From Microbacterium sp. CFH 31415 (lineage in GTDB: Bacteria; Actinomycetota; Actinomycetes; Actinomycetales; Microbacteriaceae), in contig NZ_JAKYXC010000010.1 of the NCBI RefSeq assembly GCF_022538185.1, forward strand, positions 186,001 to 250,000: a DNA stretch of 64,000 bases. The letters are read 5' to 3'. Below the pieces are notes generated by a model. It searched no databases and was not told the DNA's origin. It saw only the letters and a list, made by a program, of their open reading frames with translations. This document shows, piece after piece, positions 30,997-38,627 of the stretch. Numbering within the stretch: position 1 is the stretch's first letter; each line of letters opens with the position of its first letter. Made by a program: the position numbers and the translations under genes.

Positions 30997-32522
30997 CAGA
31001 ACAGGCCCTTGGGCGCGGGTGCCGCAGCGAGCACGCCGAACTCGGCGACGATCGAGAGCTGCTGCACCTCTTCCGGCGTGAGCTCGGGCAGGCGCTCGGC
31101 GAGGTCGAGGAACCGGTCGATCTCCTCGGCGGAGAGCACCGGCTCGGCCAGGATGCGGAACTTGCGGATGTAGTCCGCACGGGCGAACGGGCGCGCACCG
31201 AGCGGGTGCGCGTCGGCGACGGCGATCTCGTCCTCGATCGTCTCGCCGCTCGTCAGGCGGATCTCGACGCGACCGCCGAACGCCTTCTCGTTCGGGTCCT
31301 CCGAGTGGTAGCGGCGCGTCCACTCCGCGTCCTCGGCGGTCGTGATCTTGTGCCACAGCGCGACGGTGTCCTCGCGGCCCGCGCGCTCGGGGGCGTACGA
31401 GTCGACATGGTGCCAGCCGCCGTCCTGCAGCGCGACAGCGAAGATGTACGGGATCGAGTGGTCGAGCGTCTCGCGCGACGCCTTCGGGTCGTACTTCTGC
31501 GGGTCGTTCGCGCCCGAGCCGATGACGTAGTGGGTGTGGTGCGAGGTGTGCAGCACGATCGACTCGACGTTCGCCGGATCGATCAGCTCGGGGTGCTCGC
31601 CGTGGAGCTTGCGCGCCAGGTCGATCCACGCCTGCGCCTGGTACTCGGCCGAGTGCTCCTTCGTGTACGAGTCGAGGATGCCGCGCTTCGGCTCGCCGGG
31701 GGCGGGCAGCGGCACGTCGTACGAGGCGTCGGGTCCGTCGAGCATCCACGCGACGACGCCGTCCTCGCCTTCGTAGATCGGGCTGGGCGAGGTCTCGCCG
31801 CGCATCGCGCGGTCGACGGCCTCGACCGCCATCTTCCCGGCGAAGGCGGGGGCGTGGGCCTTCCAGGTCGAGATCTCGCCCTTGCGCGACTGGCGCGTGG
31901 CGGTGGTGGTGTGCAGCGCCTGGCCGACGGCCTGGTAGATCGTCTCGACGTCGAGGCCGAGGAGCGTGCCGATGCCGGCCGCGGCCGAGGGGCCGAGGTG
32001 GGCGACGTGGTCGATCTTGTGCTTGTGGAGGCAGATCGCGCGCACGAGGTCGATCTGGATCTCGTAGCCGGTCGCAAGGCCGCGCACCAGCGCCGCGCCG
32101 TCGGCGCCGACGTGCTGGGCGACCGCGAGGATCGGCGGGATGTTGTCGCCGGGGTGCGAGTAGTCGGCCGCCAGGAAGGTGTCGTGGTAGTCGAGCTCGC
32201 GCACGGCGACGCCGTTCGCCCACGCCGCCCACTCCGGGCTGGTGCGGCGGTCGAGAGCGCAGCCGAACACGGTCGCGCCGTTGCCGCCGACCGACACCGC
32301 GTGGTCGAGCGCCTGCTGACGAGCCGCGCTGACGGGAGCGCGGGTGAGGGATGCCGCGGCCACGGCGGCGTTGTCGATGACGCGGTTGATGATCATGTCG
32401 ACGACGTCGGGCTCGACCTCGACGGGGTCGGCGGCGATCGCGGCGATGTGCCAGGCAAGCTGTCCCTCGCGCGCGAGGTTCTCATCGCTGCGGTGGACTC
32501 GGAGGTGGTGGGTGACGGTCAT
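30996..32522 (-). CDS. prpD: 2-methylcitrate dehydratase
   Basis: A 508-residue MmgE/PrpD-family dehydratase. Recognisable blocks are [41 protein letters not shown] and [22 protein letters not shown]. It converts 2-methylcitrate to 2-methyl-cis-aconitate, which a housekeeping aconitase would rehydrate; no prpF or acnB homologue is seen here. The ATG overlaps the end of the GntR regulator gene (ATGA), so regulator and enzymes are one operon, in the order regulator-prpD-prpB-prpC-thioesterase. Confidence 0.95.
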   Translation of the reverse strand: MTVTHHLRVHRSDENLAREGQLAWHIAAIAADPVEVEPDVVDMIINRVIDNAAVAAASLTRAPVSAARQQALDHAVSVGGNGATVFGCALDRRTSPEWAAWANGVAVRELDYHDTFLAADYSHPGDNIPPILAVAQHVGADGAALVRGLATGYEIQIDLVRAICLHKHKIDHVAHLGPSAAAGIGTLLGLDVETIYQAVGQALHTTTATRQSRKGEISTWKAHAPAFAGKMAVEAVDRAMRGETSPSPIYEGEDGVVAWMLDGPDASYDVPLPAPGEPKRGILDSYTKEHSAEYQAQAWIDLARKLHGEHPELIDPANVESIVLHTSHHTHYVIGSGANDPQKYDPKASRETLDHSIPYIFAVALQDGGWHHVDSYAPERAGREDTVALWHKITTAEDAEWTRRYHSEDPNEKAFGGRVEIRLTSGETIEDEIAVADAHPLGARPFARADYIRKFRILAEPVLSAEEIDRFLDLAERLPELTPEEVQQLSIVAEFGVLAAAPAPKGLF

Positions 32523-33157
32523 GATCGTCCTAACTTCAGTGACTCGAGGATGTTCGTGAGCGCGTTGTGCAGATGCACGTGCGTGGCGTGCGCGGCCAGG
32601 TCGGCGTCGCGCGCGGCGATCGCCGAGGCGATCAGGCGGTGCTCGGCGGCCGAGACCGCGAGCCGGTCGGGGTTGTCGCGCGCGAGGCGCCGCACCCGCA
32701 CGAGATGGGTGCGCACCGTCTTGAGCGCGGCAGTGAGGTATTCGTTGGCGACCGACTCGTCGAGGCGGCGGTCGAACCGGGCGATGAGGGCGTAGTACGC
32801 GTCGGGTCCGGCGGCGCCGGCGACGTCCGTGCGCGCGAACTCGTCGGCGAGGTCGGCGAAAGCAGCGGCATCCCCGCGCTCGGCGGCGAGCCGGGCGGCG
32901 GACTCCTCCAGCGCGCGGCGCACCTCGAAGATCTCGCGGATGTCGCCGGCGTCGATCGGTGTGACGACGGTGACGCGCGGCGACTGCTGCGCGACGAGCC
33001 CGTCGGCCGCGAGCCGCCCGAGCGCTTCACGCAGAGGTGTGCGGCTGACCCCGAGACGAGCGGCCTGCTCGACCTCGCCGAGCACAGCCCCGGGGGGCAG
33101 AGCACCGTTCTGAATCTCGTCGAGGAGCGTCGCGTACGCCCGGTCACTTGCCCGCAT
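32519..33157 (-). CDS. GntR-family (FCD type) regulator of the prp operon
   Basis: A 212-residue GntR/FadR-like regulator: a winged helix with [22 protein letters not shown] (about 30-55) and an FCD effector domain with the Asp/His pattern expected for metal binding ([39 protein letters not shown]). The ATG at 33157 follows GAGGAGG. It heads the methylcitrate operon, so an organic acid such as 2-methylcitrate is the likely effector. Two GTATACATA repeats in its upstream region are its probable binding sites. Confidence 0.9.
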   Translation of the reverse strand: MRASDRAYATLLDEIQNGALPPGAVLGEVEQAARLGVSRTPLREALGRLAADGLVAQQSPRVTVVTPIDAGDIREIFEVRRALEESAARLAAERGDAAAFADLADEFARTDVAGAAGPDAYYALIARFDRRLDESVANEYLTAALKTVRTHLVRVRRLARDNPDRLAVSAAEHRLIASAIAARDADLAAHATHVHLHNALTNILESLKLGRS

Positions 33158-33190
33158 CGTTCGCACCTCCTCATTCACAACGCGACCTAG

Positions 33191-33201
33191 TGTATACATA
33201 A
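33191..33201. promoter_or_regulatory. GntR-type operator box 1 of the prp operon
   Basis: TGTATACATAA contains the perfect eight-base palindrome TGTATACA. It lies 34 bases upstream of the regulator start. GntR/FadR-type proteins commonly bind short AT-rich palindromes of this kind, and this is one of the few AT-rich spots in the region. Confidence 0.55.
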
Positions 33202-33242
33202 GCCGACTGAAGAGCCAGCGGATGCCGCATCCATGCCCCATT

Positions 33243-33253
33243 CGTATACATAG
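33243..33253. promoter_or_regulatory. GntR-type operator box 2 of the prp operon
   Basis: CGTATACATAG repeats the nine bases GTATACATA of box 1, 52 bases away (about five helical turns), in the same orientation. Both lie between the regulator and the divergent ABC exporter genes, so the site could also touch the exporter promoter. Confidence 0.5.
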
Positions 33254-33320
33254 AGCCGTGCATCGCCTTGCGCATGGACCAGTATTCACAAATTCCTGAA
33301 ATCGGCGTAGCGTGACCGGC

Positions 33321-34268
33321 ATGACCACCGTCATCCGCACCAGCGGCCTCGCCAAGCACTACGGCCGCGTCCACGCCCTCGACGGGCTCGACCTCGAGGT
33401 CGCGCCCGGCCAGGTCCACGGCTTCCTCGGCCCGAACGGCGCGGGCAAGTCCACCACGATCCGCATCCTCCTGGGGCTCGCGCGCGCGACCTCCGGCGAG
33501 GCATCCGTATTCGGTCTCCACCCGTGGAACGACGCGGTCGCGATCCATCGACGGGTCGCCTACATCCCCGGAGACGTGAGCGTCTGGCCGAACCTCTCCG
33601 GCGGCGAGGCCGTCGACCTGCTCGTGCGGCTCCGCGGAGCGTCGCGACGCGGCGGCGCATTCGCCCGCGAGAAGGCTCGCCTCATGGAGGCGTTCCAGTT
33701 CGACCCGCGCAAGAAGGGCCGCGCCTATTCGAAGGGCAATCGCCAGAAGGTCGCCCTCATCGCCGCCTTCGCCGTCCCCGCCGAGCTGTACATCTTCGAC
33801 GAGCCCACGAGCGGGCTCGACCCGCTGATGGACGTGATGTTCCGGCGCGAGGTCGCACGCGTGCGCGCAGCGGGCGCAACGGTGCTCCTGTCGAGCCACA
33901 TCCTGTCGGAGGTCGAGCAGCTGTGCGATCGGGTCTCGATCATCCGCGACGGGCGCGTCATCGAGTCGGGCACCCTCTCCGACCTCCGTCATCTGACGCG
34001 CACGGAGGTGTCGTTCGAGGGAGCGGATGCCGCGGCCGCGGCCGCCCTCCCCGGGGCGCACGACGCGGTCGCCGAGGACGGGCGCGTGCGGTTCACCGTC
34101 GATTCCGACCACGTGGCCGCCCTCCTCCCGGCCCTGGGAAGCCAGGGCGTCACGGGCCTGCGTGTCGCGCCCCCTTCTCTCGAGGAACTCTTCCTCCGCC
34201 ATTACGGCGATGACATCGCCGAGCTCGAGGGCAACGGGCGTCCAGCGCTGCGGAGCGTTCGCCGGTGA
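33321..34268 (+). CDS. ABC exporter ATP-binding protein
   Basis: A 315-residue ATPase of the drug/antibiotic-export type: Walker A GPNGAGKST near residue 40, an unusual signature YSKGNRQKV in place of LSGGQ (common in this subfamily), Walker B IFDEPTSGLDP and switch SSHILSE, followed by a roughly 90-residue C-terminal accessory domain. ATG 33321 is preferred to the GTG at 33312; neither has a clear ribosome site. GTGA overlap joins it to the permease gene. Confidence 0.88.
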   Translation: MTTVIRTSGLAKHYGRVHALDGLDLEVAPGQVHGFLGPNGAGKSTTIRILLGLARATSGEASVFGLHPWNDAVAIHRRVAYIPGDVSVWPNLSGGEAVDLLVRLRGASRRGGAFAREKARLMEAFQFDPRKKGRAYSKGNRQKVALIAAFAVPAELYIFDEPTSGLDPLMDVMFRREVARVRAAGATVLLSSHILSEVEQLCDRVSIIRDGRVIESGTLSDLRHLTRTEVSFEGADAAAAAALPGAHDAVAEDGRVRFTVDSDHVAALLPALGSQGVTGLRVAPPSLEELFLRHYGDDIAELEGNGRPALRSVRR

Positions 34269-35884
34269 GCAGCGTCGGCATCCTTCTCGGGCAGCGCATC
34301 CGCCGCGACTGGCGGCAGCTGACGCTCTGGATCGTCGGCACGGCCGGCCTCGCCTATCTTGCGTACACCGGCGTCGGGGAGTCGTTCGGCACGGAGCAGG
34401 AGCGCTCAGCCCTCATCGCGACGGCTCTCGCCAACCCCGTGATCCTGCTCTTCCGCGGCCTCCCGTCCGGTGTCGGTCAGAGCTCCGTGATGGTGTTCCT
34501 CATCCTCCCGTGGCTGGCGATGCTCGCCGCCTTCATGAGCACGTTCCTCGCCGTGCGCCACACGCGCGGAGAGGAGGAGCCGGGTCGCGCCGAGCTCATC
34601 GCCGCGACCCCTGCGGGCCGCACCGCGCCGATCGTCGCGACGGCGCTGCACGGCCTCCTGGCGAACGTGCTGCTCGCCGCCCTCACCACGGCCGCCTTCC
34701 TCGCGACCGGCAGCGATCCGGGCGGGTCGCTGCTCGTCGGCGCGGCGGCAGGGTCCGTCGGCGTGGCCTTCCTCGGGATCGGCCTGTTCGCCGCCCAGCT
34801 GATGCGCACCTCGCGCGGCGCCAACTCCGTGGCGGTGTGGACGCTGCTCGTCACGTTCGTGATGTGCGGCATCGGCAACGCGCTCGGAACCCCGAGCGAC
34901 GACCTCACCCGGATGGAGAGTTCCGGGCTCACCTGGCTGTCGCCCTTCGGCTGGGCCGAGAACACTCGCGCGTTCGACGAGGACGCGTGGTGGCCGCTCG
35001 CCCTCTGCCTCGGCCTGGGGGTGGTGCTCGCCGGGGTGGCGATCGCCCTCACGGCCGCGCGCGATCTCGGGGGCAGCTTCATCGCCGAGCGGCAGGGTCG
35101 CACCACGGCGCCGGCTTCGCTGTCAGGCCCCGCCGGGCTGGTGTGGCGCCTCACCCGCGGAAGCCTCCTCGGATGGGCGGTCGGCGGGCTCCTCACCGGG
35201 ATCCTCGCGACCACGCTGGCGAGCGTCGTCGGGGAGATCGGCGCCCAGAACCCCGCGATCGGGCAGATCCTCGACCAGATCTCGGGCGGCGGAGACCTCG
35301 AGCAGGCGACCATCACCACCTTCTTCACGATGCTCGGCATCCTGGCCGCCTGTGCGGCCGTGCAGACGGTGTGCCGCGCCCGGCAGGAGGAGTCGCACGG
35401 CACGGCCGAGCCGGTGCTCGCGACCGGCGTCGGGCGGGTGCGGTGGCTCACCGGCTACCTCGCGCTCGCCCTCGCGGGCCTCCTGGCGGTGGTCGCCGCC
35501 GGGGCCGCGGGGTCGCTGCTCGGCCTGGCGAGCCGCGGCTCCGACGAGCACCTCGTGAAGACGGTGCTCGTCACGGCGGCAGGTCAGGTCGCCGCGGCAT
35601 CCGTGTTCCTCGCCCTCACCGCCCTGGTGTTCGTGCTCCTCCCCCGGCTCACCATCCCGATCGGCTGGATGCTCGTCGTGGTCGGAATGACGCTCGGCCT
35701 GTTCGGCCCGATCTTCGGCTTCCCCGAGTGGGTCACGAATCTGTCGCCCATCGCGGTCGCCCCGGTGGTGCAGGGCGACGACGTCGATGTGCAGGGCGTC
35801 TGGTGGCTCATCGCGGTCGTCGGTGCCGGAGTCGCGGCATCCCTCGCCCTCATGCGCCGCCGCGAGCTCGCAGCGGGCGGGTAG
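34265..35884 (+). CDS. ABC exporter permease (large ABC-2 type)
   Basis: A 539-residue integral membrane protein with about twelve hydrophobic segments in two similar halves, each starting with a helix such as LTLWIVGTAGLAYLAYTGV or LVWRLTRGSLLGWAVGGLL. This suits the large polyketide-antibiotic-type permeases of actinobacteria that pair with the preceding ATPase. It overlaps the ATPase stop (GTGA at 34265). A MarR/GbsR-like regulator follows ten bases downstream, completing a self-regulated efflux unit. Substrate unknown. Confidence 0.85.
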   Translation: MSSVGILLGQRIRRDWRQLTLWIVGTAGLAYLAYTGVGESFGTEQERSALIATALANPVILLFRGLPSGVGQSSVMVFLILPWLAMLAAFMSTFLAVRHTRGEEEPGRAELIAATPAGRTAPIVATALHGLLANVLLAALTTAAFLATGSDPGGSLLVGAAAGSVGVAFLGIGLFAAQLMRTSRGANSVAVWTLLVTFVMCGIGNALGTPSDDLTRMESSGLTWLSPFGWAENTRAFDEDAWWPLALCLGLGVVLAGVAIALTAARDLGGSFIAERQGRTTAPASLSGPAGLVWRLTRGSLLGWAVGGLLTGILATTLASVVGEIGAQNPAIGQILDQISGGGDLEQATITTFFTMLGILAACAAVQTVCRARQEESHGTAEPVLATGVGRVRWLTGYLALALAGLLAVVAAGAAGSLLGLASRGSDEHLVKTVLVTAAGQVAAASVFLALTALVFVLLPRLTIPIGWMLVVVGMTLGLFGPIFGFPEWVTNLSPIAVAPVVQGDDVDVQGVWWLIAVVGAGVAASLALMRRRELAAGG

Positions 35885-35893
35885 GTTCGATCG

Positions 35894-36376
35894 ATGGGCG
35901 AGGACAGAGGGCATCCGGGCGTCGAGGCGGCCGAGCAGGCGGCCGCGATGCTCGCCGCCGCAGGCATGGCACGCATGCCGGCGCGGGTGATGATGGCCCT
36001 CGTCGGCTCGCCGGACGAGGGGTACACCGCCGCCGAGCTGGCCGAGCGCCTGGGGGTCTCGGCCGCCGCGGTGTCGGGAGCCGTGCGCTACCTGGTCGGG
36101 ATGCGGCTCATCCAGCGCCTGCCCCGCCCCGGCGACCGCCGCGACCGCTACGACCTCGTCGACGACGCGTGGGCCGGGATGATCACCGCGAACTCGCCGC
36201 TGTACGCGGGGCTGGCCGCGCAGATGGACGCGATCGCCGACGAGAACGCCGATGCACCGCAGTCCGTCGCGCGGGCGCGGGACGTCGCCGACTTCCTGCG
36301 ATATCTGGCGGAGCGGATGCCGCGGCTCGCGGACGAGTGGCGGGCCCAGCGCGGAGCGGACCCCGAGCCCGGGTAG
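35894..36376 (+). CDS. MarR/GbsR-like winged-helix regulator
   Basis: A 160-residue winged-helix protein: MPARVMMALVGSPDEGYTAAELAERLGVSAAAVSGAV spans the first helices and recognition helix, and LPRPGDRRDRYDLVDD is the wing. The C-terminal half is helical and may dimerise. It belongs to the MarR/GbsR-type proteins often placed behind ABC-2 exporters in actinobacteria, so it likely represses the preceding two genes until the exported compound binds. Ten bases separate it from the permease gene. Confidence 0.82.
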   Translation: MGEDRGHPGVEAAEQAAAMLAAAGMARMPARVMMALVGSPDEGYTAAELAERLGVSAAAVSGAVRYLVGMRLIQRLPRPGDRRDRYDLVDDAWAGMITANSPLYAGLAAQMDAIADENADAPQSVARARDVADFLRYLAERMPRLADEWRAQRGADPEPG

Positions 36377-36386
36377 CCTTGCCCGA

Positions 36387-36917
36387 GTGACCGACTCCCC
36401 CCGCTACATCGTTGCCACCGACGGCGCCTGCAAGGGCAACCCCGGACCGGCGGGCTGGGCGTGGGTCGGCGAGGACGGCCAGTGGGCAGCGGGGTCCATC
36501 CCGGTCGGCACCAACAACATCGGCGAGCTGTTGGGCCTGCTCAAGGCCATCGAGGACCACCCTGACGTCGAGAACCTCGTGGTGCAGGCCGACTCGAGAT
36601 ACGCCATCGACACCTACACGAAGTGGATGGACGGGCACCGCCGCCGCGGCTGGAAGACCTCGACCGGCGCGCCCACGAAGAACGTCGACCTGCTCGAGCA
36701 GCTCATCGCCGTGCGCGACGCCCGTCGCGCCGCCGGCCTTCCCGACGTCGTGCTCGAGCACGTGCGCGGGCACTCCGGCCACGTGCTCAACGCCTGGGCC
36801 GACGAGCGCGCCGTGCGCGCATCCGAGCACGCGGCCAAGGGAGTCGAGAGCGCCTGGTCGTCGCTCGGCGCACAGGATCCGATCGACGTCTCGGTCGCGC
36901 CCAAGAACGGGCGCTGA
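36387..36917 (+). CDS. Ribonuclease H-like protein
   Basis: A 176-residue RNase HI-fold protein starting at GTG 36387. The four acidic metal ligands are visible: Asp12 (TDGACKGNPGPAGW), Glu47 (NNIGELLG), Asp69 (ADSRYAID) and Asp139 (NAWADERA), with the preceding HVRGHSGH as handle-like region. It would cleave RNA in RNA/DNA hybrids, for example at primers or R-loops. It is 10 bases behind the regulator gene but functionally unrelated. The last 25 residues are a variable tail. Confidence 0.88.
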   Translation: MTDSPRYIVATDGACKGNPGPAGWAWVGEDGQWAAGSIPVGTNNIGELLGLLKAIEDHPDVENLVVQADSRYAIDTYTKWMDGHRRRGWKTSTGAPTKNVDLLEQLIAVRDARRAAGLPDVVLEHVRGHSGHVLNAWADERAVRASEHAAKGVESAWSSLGAQDPIDVSVAPKNGR

Positions 36918-36959
36918 ACCAACCCGTTCCGTCTCGCTCCGTTCGCCCGACGACCGGGT

Positions 36960-37433
36960 TCAGACCCCGGCCTCCGCGAGGTGCGACTCGAGTGCGTCGA
37001 GGGCGGGCCGCTGGCCCTTCACGAGCTTCTCGCGTGCAGCGGGAAGCGGCATCCACTCCACCCTGTCCACTTCGGGGAAGGACGCCGTCCGACCCGACCT
37101 CGGCGGCCACTCGAGCTCGAACTCGCCGAACTCCAGCCCGTCGAGCGAGAGGGCTGCGCCGTCGGCGATGAACACCGTGACGCGCTTACCCGACGAGTAG
37201 ACGAAGGTGCCGAGCTCGGCGTACGGGCCGCCCGGCGCGTCGATGCCGAGTTCCTCGCGGAACTCGCGCTGCGCTGCGTCGAGCGCCGGCTCGTCCCCTT
37301 CGCGGAACTCGCCCTTCGGGATCGACCAGGCGCCGGCGTCCTTCGAGGCCCAGTACGGTCCGCCCATGTGCGCGATGAGCACCTCGGGTTCGGGACCGAG
37401 CCGGTAGAGGAGGATGCCGGCGCTGGTCGTCAT
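36960..37433 (-). CDS. NUDIX hydrolase
   Basis: A 157-residue NUDIX protein. The box reads KGEFREGDEPALDAAQREF followed by REELGI, with the REFREE core intact; the Gly at the start is shifted by one residue from the strict pattern, as in several NTP-pyrophosphohydrolase relatives that begin PKGE. It would hydrolyse a nucleoside-diphosphate derivative. The preceding segment AGILLYRLGPEPEVLIAHMGG is the standard first strand. The ATG is nine bases upstream of the aldo/keto reductase end, so they may form one transcript. Confidence 0.88.
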   Translation of the reverse strand: MTTSAGILLYRLGPEPEVLIAHMGGPYWASKDAGAWSIPKGEFREGDEPALDAAQREFREELGIDAPGGPYAELGTFVYSSGKRVTVFIADGAALSLDGLEFGEFELEWPPRSGRTASFPEVDRVEWMPLPAAREKLVKGQRPALDALESHLAEAGV

Positions 37434-37442
37434 GCGGCGAGG

Positions 37443-38456
37443 CTAGACGATGCGCGTCTTGGGCGAAACGCCGTAGGTGTCTTCGGGATCGTCGTAGACG
37501 GCGCCGGCGAGCGCGGTGTCGATCGCGGCCATCGTGTCGGCGTCGAGCACGACGCCCGAGGCCTTCACTGTGTCGGCGAGCTGCTCCGGGCGCGAGGCGC
37601 CGACCAGGGCCGAAGCGACGTTCTTGTTCTGCAGCACCCACGCGATCGCGAGCTGCGGCATCGTGAGCCCCGCCTGCTCGGCGATGGGCGTGAGCCGCTG
37701 CACCGCCTCGAGCACCTCATCGCGCAGGAAGTCCTTGATGAACTGCGCGCCGCTCTTCTCGTCGGTGGCCCGCGAGCCCGCGGGCACCGGCTGACCGGGC
37801 AGGTACTTGCCCGACAGCACGCCCTGCGCCATCGGCGACCAGACGATCTGCGAGATGCCGAGCTCCTGCGACGCCGGCACGACCTTGCCCTCGATCACGC
37901 GCCACAGCATCGAGTACTGGGGCTGGTTGGAGATGAGCTGGATGCCGAGTCCCTTCGCCAGGGCGTGCCCCTCGCGAAGCTGCTCGGCCGTCCACTCCGA
38001 GACGCCGATGTACAGCGCCTTCCCCTGGCGGACGATGTCGGCGAACGCCTGGAACGTCTCCTCGAGCGGCGTCTCGTAGTCGAAGCGGTGCGCCTGGTAG
38101 AGGTCGACGTAGTCGGTACCGAGGCGCGCGAGCGATCCGTTGATGGACTCCATGATGTGCTTGCGGCTCAGTCCGGTGTCGTTGGCGCCACGGGGTCCGG
38201 TCGGGAAGTACACCTTCGTGAAGATCTCGAGCGACTCGCGCCGGCGGCCGGCGAGCGCCTTGCCGAGCACGGTCTCGGCGGCGGTGTTGGCGTACACGTC
38301 GGCGGTGTCGAACGTCGTGATGCCGGCATCCAGCGCCGCGTGCACCGTCTCGATCGCCGCCGTGTCGTCGACCTGCGATCCGTGCGTCACCCAGTTGCCG
38401 TAGGTGATCTCCGAGACCTTGAGACCGCTGTTGCCGAGATACCGATAGTTGACCAT
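37443..38456 (-). CDS. Aldo/keto reductase
   Basis: A 337-residue NADPH-dependent aldo/keto reductase. The tetrad is seen as Asp and Tyr in FDTADVYANTAAE, Lys in EIFTKV, and His in YQAHRFD, and the cofactor end has VGASRPEQL. The sequence resembles the potassium-channel-beta/YghZ-like group (start MVNYRYLGNSGLKVS). It reduces aldehydes or ketones, with a broad role in detoxification. Divergent from the giant secreted protein gene, with 171 bases between them in which I see no clear promoter. Confidence 0.9.
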   Translation of the reverse strand: MVNYRYLGNSGLKVSEITYGNWVTHGSQVDDTAAIETVHAALDAGITTFDTADVYANTAAETVLGKALAGRRRESLEIFTKVYFPTGPRGANDTGLSRKHIMESINGSLARLGTDYVDLYQAHRFDYETPLEETFQAFADIVRQGKALYIGVSEWTAEQLREGHALAKGLGIQLISNQPQYSMLWRVIEGKVVPASQELGISQIVWSPMAQGVLSGKYLPGQPVPAGSRATDEKSGAQFIKDFLRDEVLEAVQRLTPIAEQAGLTMPQLAIAWVLQNKNVASALVGASRPEQLADTVKASGVVLDADTMAAIDTALAGAVYDDPEDTYGVSPKTRIV

Positions 38457-38627
38457 CAGACAACGCTATCGGCGGGGGGATGCTGCGGGGCCGCCTGTGC
38501 CACCCCCGTGCGGTTCACAGCGGGAAAGCGGATACTGTCCTCGGCGGACTCGGTGTCACCGACGTCACCGGTCACGTCGCCTCGCGCGACGCGACGACCC
38601 TCGGTCCGCGCATGAGTCAGAGCCGTC

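Noticed and set aside
30097-32232. prpB read as a 711-residue protein
   Set aside because: The extra part lies in another frame of prpD; methylisocitrate lyase begins at the ATG at 30996.
36924-36963. Possible hairpin AACCCG...CGGGTT between the RNase H and NUDIX genes
   Set aside because: Short arms with a loop of more than 20 bases; not convincing.
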